Assembly: GCF_000426345.1 (NCBI RefSeq)
Contig: NZ_AUFE01000028.1
Location: forward strand, 1-64,000
Origin: Cupriavidus phytohabitans
GTDB lineage: Bacteria; Pseudomonadota; Gammaproteobacteria; Burkholderiales; Burkholderiaceae
DNA: 64,000 nucleotides
Reading direction: 5' to 3'
The position numbers and the translations under genes were made by a program. This document shows, one piece after another, positions 59,154 through 64,000 of this stretch (position 1 is its first letter; each line of letters starts with the position of its first letter). The notes beneath the pieces were generated by a model. The model saw only the letters and a program-made list of their open reading frames with translations. It was not told where the DNA came from and ran no database searches.

Positions 59154-60875
59154 ATGAAAGCCTCGCAATTCTTCATTTCCACCCTCAAGGAAGCGCCCGC
59201 CGACGCGGAAATCGTGTCGCACAAACTGATGATGCGCGCCGGCATGATCAAGAAGCTGGGCGCCGGCATTTACACCTACATGCCGATCGGGCTGCGCGTG
59301 ATCCGCAAGGTGGAGAACATCGTGCGCGAGGAAATGAACCGCGCCGGCGCGGTGGAAATGTCCATGCCGGTGATCCAGCCGGCAGAGCTGTGGCAGGAGA
59401 CCGGCCGCTGGGACAAGATGGGCCCCGAACTGCTGCGCCTGAAGGACCGCCACGAGCGCGACTTCGCCGTGCAGCCCACCTCGGAAGAGGTGGTGACCGA
59501 CATCGCCCGCAGCGAGATCCGCAGCTACAAGCAGCTGCCGCTCAACTTCTACCAGATCCAGACCAAGTTCCGCGACGAGCGCCGGCCGCGCTTCGGCATC
59601 ATGCGCGGCCGCGAGTTCACCATGAAGGACGCCTATTCCTTCGACCGCGACACCGATGGCCTGCGCAAGTCGTACGAGAACATGTACGACGCCTACGTGC
59701 GCATCTTCAGCCGCTTCGGGCTGGAATTCCGCGCGGTGGCGGCTGACAACGGTGCCATCGGCGGTTCGGGTTCGCATGAATTCCACGTGATCGCCGATAC
59801 CGGCGAGGACGCCATCGTCTACTGCCCGACCTCGGCCTACGCCGCCAACATGGAGGCCGCCGAGGCGCTGCCGCTGCTGGCGGAGCGCGCCGCGCCCAAG
59901 CAAGACCTGGTCAAGACCTTCACCCCGGAGAAGGTCAAGTGCGAGCAGGTGGCCGAATTCCTGAACCTCCCGCTGGAGACCAACGTCAAGTCGATCGTGC
60001 TGGCCACGGAAAACGAAGCCGGCGTCCAGATCTGGCTGCTGCTGATCCGCGCCGACCATGAGCTGAACGAGGTCAAGGCCTCCAAGGTGCCGGGGCTGGC
60101 CGAGTTCCGCTTTGCCACCGAGAACGAGATCGTCGACGCCTTCGGCTCGCCCCCGGGCTACCTGGGCCCGATCGACATGAAGAAGCCGGTCAAGGTGGTG
60201 GCCGACCGCACCGTCGCCAACATGAGCGACTTTGTCTGCGGCGCCAACTACCGCGACTACCACTACACCGGCGTCAACTGGGGCCGCGACCTGCCCGAGC
60301 CGATCGTGGCCGACCTGCGCAACGTGGTGGCGGGCGATGCCTCGCCGGACGGCCAGGGCACGCTGGAGATCTGCCGCGGCATCGAGGTGGGCCACGTGTT
60401 CATGCTGGGCACGCGTTACTCGGAATCGATGAACGCCACCTTCCTGGACGAGAACGGCAAGACCCAGCCGATGCAGATGGGCTGCTACGGCATCGGCATC
60501 ACCCGTATCCTGGGCGCCGCGATCGAGCAGAACTTCGACGAGCGCGGCATCATCTGGCCGGCTGCGATCGCGCCGTTCGAAGTGGTGATCTGCCCCGTGG
60601 GCTACGACCGCTCCGAGGCCGTCAAGGCAGAGGCCGACCGCATCCATGCCGAGCTGCTGGCTGCCGGCATCGACGTCATCATCGACGACCGCGGCGAGCG
60701 CCCGGGCGTGATGTTCGCCGACTGGGAACTGATCGGCGTGCCACACCGCGTGGTGGTGGGCGACCGCGGCCTGAAGGAAGGCAAGGTCGAATACCAGGGC
60801 CGGCGTGACGCGCAGGCCACCGCGGTCAGCGTGGCCGACGTGGTCAGCCACGTGCGCAACCAGCTGGCGAACTGA
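59154..60875 (+). CDS. proS: Prolyl-tRNA synthetase, class II
   Basis: The 573-residue bacterial-type enzyme charges tRNA-Pro. Class II motifs are visible: [20 protein letters not shown], the tRNA-acceptor text [20 protein letters not shown], and [14 protein letters not shown]. The inserted YbaK-like editing domain (about residues 230-390) is present, as judged by length, and the C-terminal anticodon domain contains [21 protein letters not shown]. Length is close to E. coli (572). It is followed after 5 bases by a transglycosylase gene. Confidence 0.96.
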   Translation: MKASQFFISTLKEAPADAEIVSHKLMMRAGMIKKLGAGIYTYMPIGLRVIRKVENIVREEMNRAGAVEMSMPVIQPAELWQETGRWDKMGPELLRLKDRHERDFAVQPTSEEVVTDIARSEIRSYKQLPLNFYQIQTKFRDERRPRFGIMRGREFTMKDAYSFDRDTDGLRKSYENMYDAYVRIFSRFGLEFRAVAADNGAIGGSGSHEFHVIADTGEDAIVYCPTSAYAANMEAAEALPLLAERAAPKQDLVKTFTPEKVKCEQVAEFLNLPLETNVKSIVLATENEAGVQIWLLLIRADHELNEVKASKVPGLAEFRFATENEIVDAFGSPPGYLGPIDMKKPVKVVADRTVANMSDFVCGANYRDYHYTGVNWGRDLPEPIVADLRNVVAGDASPDGQGTLEICRGIEVGHVFMLGTRYSESMNATFLDENGKTQPMQMGCYGIGITRILGAAIEQNFDERGIIWPAAIAPFEVVICPVGYDRSEAVKAEADRIHAELLAAGIDVIIDDRGERPGVMFADWELIGVPHRVVVGDRGLKEGKVEYQGRRDAQATAVSVADVVSHVRNQLAN

Positions 60876-60880
60876 GCCCG

Positions 60881-61621
60881 ATGCGCGCCGCACGCGCAAT
60901 GCCTGCCGCCCGCCGCTTTGCCGGCGGGCTGCTGCTGGCGCTGGCCGCGGCGGCCGCGCATGCCGGCGCGCAGAAGGAAGAAGATCTGGCAGATTCCGTG
61001 CGCGGCGCGCTGGCCGCCGCGATTGCCGACGACCGGCCCACGCGGCCGGTCTTTGCTTCCGGCGGCGAGCGCCTGGCCTACCTGAAGTGGCTGGGCGAAA
61101 TGTCTTCCCGCCTGGCCACGCGCATCCCCGAGCCGCAGGTGCGCGTGGAACTGATCGAGGTCGCCTATTACGAGGCCAAGCGCGCCGGGCTGGAACCCGC
61201 GCTGGTGCTGGGGCTGGTCCAGGTCGAGAGCAATTTCCGCAAGTACGCGATCAGCTCGGCCGGCGCGCGCGGGCTGATGCAAGTGATGCCGTTCTGGGTC
61301 CGCGCCATCGGCGACAACGACCCGCGCAAGCTGTTCCACCTGCAGAGCAACCTGCGCTACGGCTGCACCATCCTGCGCTACTACCTCGACCGCGAGCAGG
61401 GCGACCTGTACCTGGCGCTGGGCCGCTACAACGGCAGCCGCGGCCGCCCCGAATATCCCAACGCCGTACTGGCGGCGTGGAAGCGCTGGCAATATTCCGA
61501 AGCCTCGGTCACCGTCGCCGGCGATCCGGACAATGCACCGCCGCGCGCCCCGCGTGCGCTGCCGTCCGACCCGCCGGAACGCAACCCTTTCTCGCCGCGC
61601 CGCGTCGCCAACCCGTCATGA
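60881..61621 (+). CDS. Lytic transglycosylase, SLT domain
   Basis: The 246-residue periplasmic enzyme would cleave peptidoglycan glycan strands to 1,6-anhydro products. It has a signal peptide (RRFAGGLLLALAAAAAHAGA), and the SLT core LGLVQVESNFRKYAISSAGA with catalytic Glu116, RGLMQVMPFW and LGRYNGSRGRPEY. It is a short single-domain member of family 1. It lies 5 bases after proS and overlaps the downstream hydroxylase gene by 4 bases. Confidence 0.88.
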   Translation: MRAARAMPAARRFAGGLLLALAAAAAHAGAQKEEDLADSVRGALAAAIADDRPTRPVFASGGERLAYLKWLGEMSSRLATRIPEPQVRVELIEVAYYEAKRAGLEPALVLGLVQVESNFRKYAISSAGARGLMQVMPFWVRAIGDNDPRKLFHLQSNLRYGCTILRYYLDREQGDLYLALGRYNGSRGRPEYPNAVLAAWKRWQYSEASVTVAGDPDNAPPRAPRALPSDPPERNPFSPRRVANPS

Positions 61622-62520
61622 TCCGCGAAGCATCCGTTGCCGGCGGCAAGGCCGGCGGCTATACCGAATCCTCGCCCGAACTGGAGCAATGGCTGGCCCG
61701 GCATGTCGCGCAGGGCTTTGGCGCCGATGCACTGGTGCTGTCGATGCTGCGTTCGGGCTATGACGACAGCTTTGCGCGCCGGGCCGTGGCGGCGGCGTTC
61801 GGTGCGGACACTGCAGCGCGCGGCCCGGCCAAGCCGGAGCCGGCGCGCACGGCGGCACCCCGGGCCAAGACCACCGCGGCATCCTATCTGGCCGACGGCG
61901 GCGATCGCCAGGTGCCGATCCTGTTCCGGCTCGCCTCGCCGCAGATCCGCCTGTACCAGCAATTGCTGAGCGCCGAAGAATGCGACGCGCTGGTGGCGCT
62001 GTCGCGCGGCCGGCTGGCACGCTCGCCGGTGGTCAACCCCGATACCGGGGACGAGAACCTGATCGACGCCCGCACCAGCATGGGCGCCATGTTCCAGGTG
62101 GGCGAGCATGCGCTGATCGAGCGCATCGAGGCGCGCATCGCCGCGGTCACCGGCGTGCCGGCCGAACACGGCGAAGGCTTGCAGATCCTCAATTACAAGC
62201 CCGGCGGCGAATACCAGCCGCATTTCGATTTCTTCAACCCGCAGCGGTCGGGCGAGGCACGCCAGCTGACCGTAGGCGGCCAGCGCATCGCCACGCTGGT
62301 GATCTACCTGAACACGCCCGAGGCCGGGGGCGCCACCGCGTTTCCGCGCGTGGGGCTGGAAGTGGCGCCGGTAAAGGGCAACGCGGTCTACTTCAGCTAC
62401 CTGCTGCCCGACGGCGCGCTGGACGAGCGCACGCTGCATGCCGGCCTGCCGGTGGCGGCGGGGGAGAAGTGGATTGCCACCAAGTGGCTGCGCGAGCGCC
62501 CGTATCGCAGCGAGGCCTGA
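61618..62520 (+). CDS. Prolyl 4-hydroxylase-like 2-oxoglutarate/Fe(II) dioxygenase
   Basis: The 300-residue protein has a variable N-terminal part (1-98) and a P4Hc-type jelly-roll domain. The iron triad is His202 and Asp204 in YQPHFDFFNP and His274 in LHAGLPV; Lys284 in EKWIATKWLR would bind 2-oxoglutarate. TLVIYLNTPEAGGATAFP is the family strand. It probably hydroxylates a protein prolyl residue, but the target is unknown. ATG at 61618 overlaps the transglycosylase stop, and the longer open frame from 60805 lies in that gene and is rejected. Confidence 0.88.
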   Translation: MIREASVAGGKAGGYTESSPELEQWLARHVAQGFGADALVLSMLRSGYDDSFARRAVAAAFGADTAARGPAKPEPARTAAPRAKTTAASYLADGGDRQVPILFRLASPQIRLYQQLLSAEECDALVALSRGRLARSPVVNPDTGDENLIDARTSMGAMFQVGEHALIERIEARIAAVTGVPAEHGEGLQILNYKPGGEYQPHFDFFNPQRSGEARQLTVGGQRIATLVIYLNTPEAGGATAFPRVGLEVAPVKGNAVYFSYLLPDGALDERTLHAGLPVAAGEKWIATKWLRERPYRSEA

Positions 62521-62614
62521 CCGCCCCCGTCCGACCTCTCCAGGCAAGCCATGCGCGGTCATCAGCGTGGAGCATTGGCCGAGCCGATCCTGTATCGGCG
62601 ATTTAGTGGAAAAG

Positions 62615-62633
62615 TGTACCGGTACTGTACCGG
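62615..62633. promoter_or_regulatory. Palindrome and direct repeat before the LysE gene
   Basis: TGTACCGG occurs at 62615-62622 and 62626-62633, one helical turn (11 bases) apart, and GTACCGGTAC (62616-62625) is a perfect palindrome inside it. The site is 45 bases before the ATG of the exporter gene. It has the shape of a regulator binding site, but no regulator gene is nearby. Confidence 0.5.
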
Positions 62634-62677
62634 AAACTGACCGTAGACTGATTTCCTGAACGCCCCTGGAGTCAGTC

Positions 62678-63301
62678 ATGGAAGTATCCCAACTTGCCGC
62701 CGGCACTGGTGTCTTTGCCGCCTTCGCCGGCTTTGCGCTGGTGTCGTCTATCACCCCCGGTCCGAATAACACGATGCTGCTGGCTTCCGGCGTGAACTTC
62801 GGGTTCTTGCGCACGGTGCCGCACCTGCTCGGCGTCAGCATTGGCTTTGCGCTGATGGTGGCGCTGGTAGGGTTGGGGCTGGGCTCGCTCTTCCACGCCT
62901 TCCCGTGGACCTGGCAGGTGCTGCGCGTGGCGGCGACTATCTATCTGGTGTGGCTGGCGTGGAAGCTCGCCACGGCCGGCGGCGTGCAGGACCAGCAGGT
63001 GGCGCGGCCGATGGGCTTCTGGGCCGCGGCGGCGTTCCAGTGGGTCAATCCCAAGGCGTGGGTGATGGCCGTAGGCGCGTGTAGCACCTATGTGTTGCAC
63101 GGCAACCTGTGGCTCAACGTGCTAATGCTGGCCGGAATATTCGGGGTGGTGAACCTGCCCAGCGTGGCGATGTGGGCGTTGTGCGGCTCGGCGCTGCGGC
63201 GCTGGCTGGCGCAGCCGAAAGTGCTGCGCGCGTTCAATGTCGGGATGGCGGTGTTGCTACTGGCGTCGCTGTGGCCGATTTTGGGCTCGCACCACGCGTG
63301 A
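62678..63301 (+). CDS. LysE family transporter
   Basis: The 207-residue inner-membrane exporter has five or six helices and the LysE opening AFAGFALVSSITPGPNNTML with the conserved PGPNN. Further text GVSIGFALMVALVGLGLGSL and FQWVNPKAWVMAVGACSTYV is typical of the RhtB branch, which exports amino acids or their analogues. A ribosome site (GGAG) precedes the ATG. Substrate is not predictable. It converges with the phosphoribosyltransferase gene. Confidence 0.9.
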   Translation: MEVSQLAAGTGVFAAFAGFALVSSITPGPNNTMLLASGVNFGFLRTVPHLLGVSIGFALMVALVGLGLGSLFHAFPWTWQVLRVAATIYLVWLAWKLATAGGVQDQQVARPMGFWAAAAFQWVNPKAWVMAVGACSTYVLHGNLWLNVLMLAGIFGVVNLPSVAMWALCGSALRRWLAQPKVLRAFNVGMAVLLLASLWPILGSHHA

Positions 63302-63307
63302 TGTATC

Positions 63308-63345
63308 TTCTCCCCTCTCCGGTCTGTACAGGGGAGAGGGGAGAA
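63308..63345. repeat. CTCCCCTCTCCC palindromic repeat, copy 3
   Basis: TTCTCCCCTCTCC (63308-63320) and GGAGAGGGGAGAA (63333-63345) form a perfect 13-base-pair stem around a 12-base loop. It lies between the convergent lysE-type and phosphoribosyltransferase genes, in the same type of position as the copy at 8479. Confidence 0.75.
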
Positions 63346-63364
63346 AATCCTCAGCGACCCAAGA

Positions 63365-63907
63365 TCAAATCAGCGCCCGGATCGCGCCCAGATTCCGCCA
63401 ATACCCCTTGGCATCCATCCCGCACCCAAACACATAGCGATCCGGCACCGCAAAGCCGCAGAAGTCCGGATGCATCGGCTTGAGCTTGGTCAGCGTCTTC
63501 TCGCACAGCACCGCGGCGTGGAATTCCCTGGCGCCCATGTCCATGATGCGCTCGCGGATCGCGGCCATGGTTTCGCCTTCATCCAGGATGTCGTCCAGCA
63601 CGAGCACCACGCGGTCCTTGACCGACTCGCGCGGTGCCACGCGCCACTGCATCTCGCCCCCAACGGTCTTGTTGTTGTAGCGCGAGAGGTGGATGTAGTC
63701 GAACTCAAGCGGGAACGCCAGCTTGGGCAGCAGCATGCCGGTGAACACCACCGCGCCGCCCATCACGGATAGCACCAGCGGGAAGGCATCGCCCATCTTG
63801 GCGGTGATCTCGGCGGCCATGCGGTCCAGCGATGCCTGGACTTCCTCGGCCGAGACGATTTCTTCGGAGTTGGCCCACAGTTCGCGGGCCTGTACGGCGC
63901 TCATCAT
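63365..63907 (-). CDS. Hypoxanthine-guanine phosphoribosyltransferase-like protein
   Basis: The 180-residue protein has the PRPP-binding loop VVLVLDDILDEGETMAAI typical of type I phosphoribosyltransferases, FPLVLSVMGGAVVFTGMLLP and a C-terminal VPDRYVFGCGMDAKGYWRNL that matches the Hpt/XGPRT group. It would salvage hypoxanthine, guanine or xanthine with PRPP. The DD pair in the loop fits Hpt. The start at 63907 (MMSAVQ) has a GGAAAG site; 63904 is equally possible. Confidence 0.88.
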   Translation of the reverse strand: MMSAVQARELWANSEEIVSAEEVQASLDRMAAEITAKMGDAFPLVLSVMGGAVVFTGMLLPKLAFPLEFDYIHLSRYNNKTVGGEMQWRVAPRESVKDRVVLVLDDILDEGETMAAIRERIMDMGAREFHAAVLCEKTLTKLKPMHPDFCGFAVPDRYVFGCGMDAKGYWRNLGAIRALI

Positions 63908-63959
63908 GATGTCTTTCCTGTTCTTTTGCGGGGGAGGCGGATCGTAGTGCAGCCCGGGC

Positions 63960-64000
63960 TCAACGATTGAAGAGGCCCTTCATGCCGCCCTTCATCGCGC
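63960..64000 (-). CDS. ffh: C-terminal end of a protein, probably signal recognition particle Ffh
   Basis: Only the last 12 or so codons are in the window, encoding text ending MKGGMKGLFNR before a stop at 63960-63962. A Met/Gly/Lys-rich end of this kind closes Ffh in Burkholderiaceae, and ffh is often near this phosphoribosyltransferase gene, but the fragment is too short for proof. Confidence 0.45.
   Translation of the reverse strand, partial: AMKGGMKGLFNR

Overview
The window is GC-rich, densely coded chromosomal DNA from a betaproteobacterium of the Burkholderiaceae. Cupriavidus/Ralstonia is the best fit, judged from gene order (mraZ to ftsZ, peroxiredoxin, lpxC, dciA-like, secA, argJ; then pilBCD-coaE-zapD-yacG) and from the presence of a Bug/TctC-type binding protein and an Omp32-like porin. 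Species is not resolved from sequence alone. Most of the window is conserved core genome.

Layout. 1-331 is the right end of an IS66-family element that has cut off the 3' end of a DUF2891 gene. 1211-8457 holds an M20 amidohydrolase divergent from a complete dipeptide-type ABC importer. 8528-19330 is a mixed metabolic region: a branched-chain amino acid-type binding protein, a Mo-bisMGD oxidoreductase coupled to a lipoprotein metallopeptidase, a TetR-FadD pair, a MarR-lipoprotein pair, a TctC-type binding protein and a porin. 19665-20288 is coq7. 20574-38294 is the whole division and cell wall (dcw) cluster: mraZ-rsmH-ftsL-ftsI-murE-murF-mraY-murD-ftsW-murG-murC-ddl-ftsQ-ftsA-ftsZ. Many of its genes overlap by 4 bases, and it starts at a promoter embedded in MraZ-type repeats. 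38794-46911 carries a peroxiredoxin, lpxC, a DciA-like gene, secA, argJ, a DUF815 ATPase and mutT. 46960-52849 on the minus strand carries yacG, zapD, coaE and the type IV pilus genes pilD, pilC and pilB. 53092-53168 is tRNA-Pro(CGG). From 53263 onward come ispB, rplU-rpmA-obgE-proB, a CNP1-like lipoprotein with rppH, proS, a lytic transglycosylase coupled to a prolyl-4-hydroxylase-like enzyme, a LysE exporter, a purine-type phosphoribosyltransferase and, at the edge, the probable end of ffh.

The dcw genes make lipid II from UDP-MurNAc precursors (MurC-F, MraY, MurG), polymerise and cross-link it at the septum (FtsW, FtsI) and build the division machine (FtsL, FtsQ, FtsA, FtsZ). LpxC and SecA extend the envelope theme, and ZapD, encoded 9 kb away, bundles FtsZ. 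No clear new multi-gene system was found. The most interesting signals are local: MraZ repeats over the mra promoter, a KD-repeat insert in PilB, the IS66-broken gene, a dispersed CTCCCCTCTCCC palindrome at gene ends, mosaic codon use in rsmH and ddl, a hydroxylase coupled to a transglycosylase, and a possible leaderless 31-residue ORF upstream of rplU.
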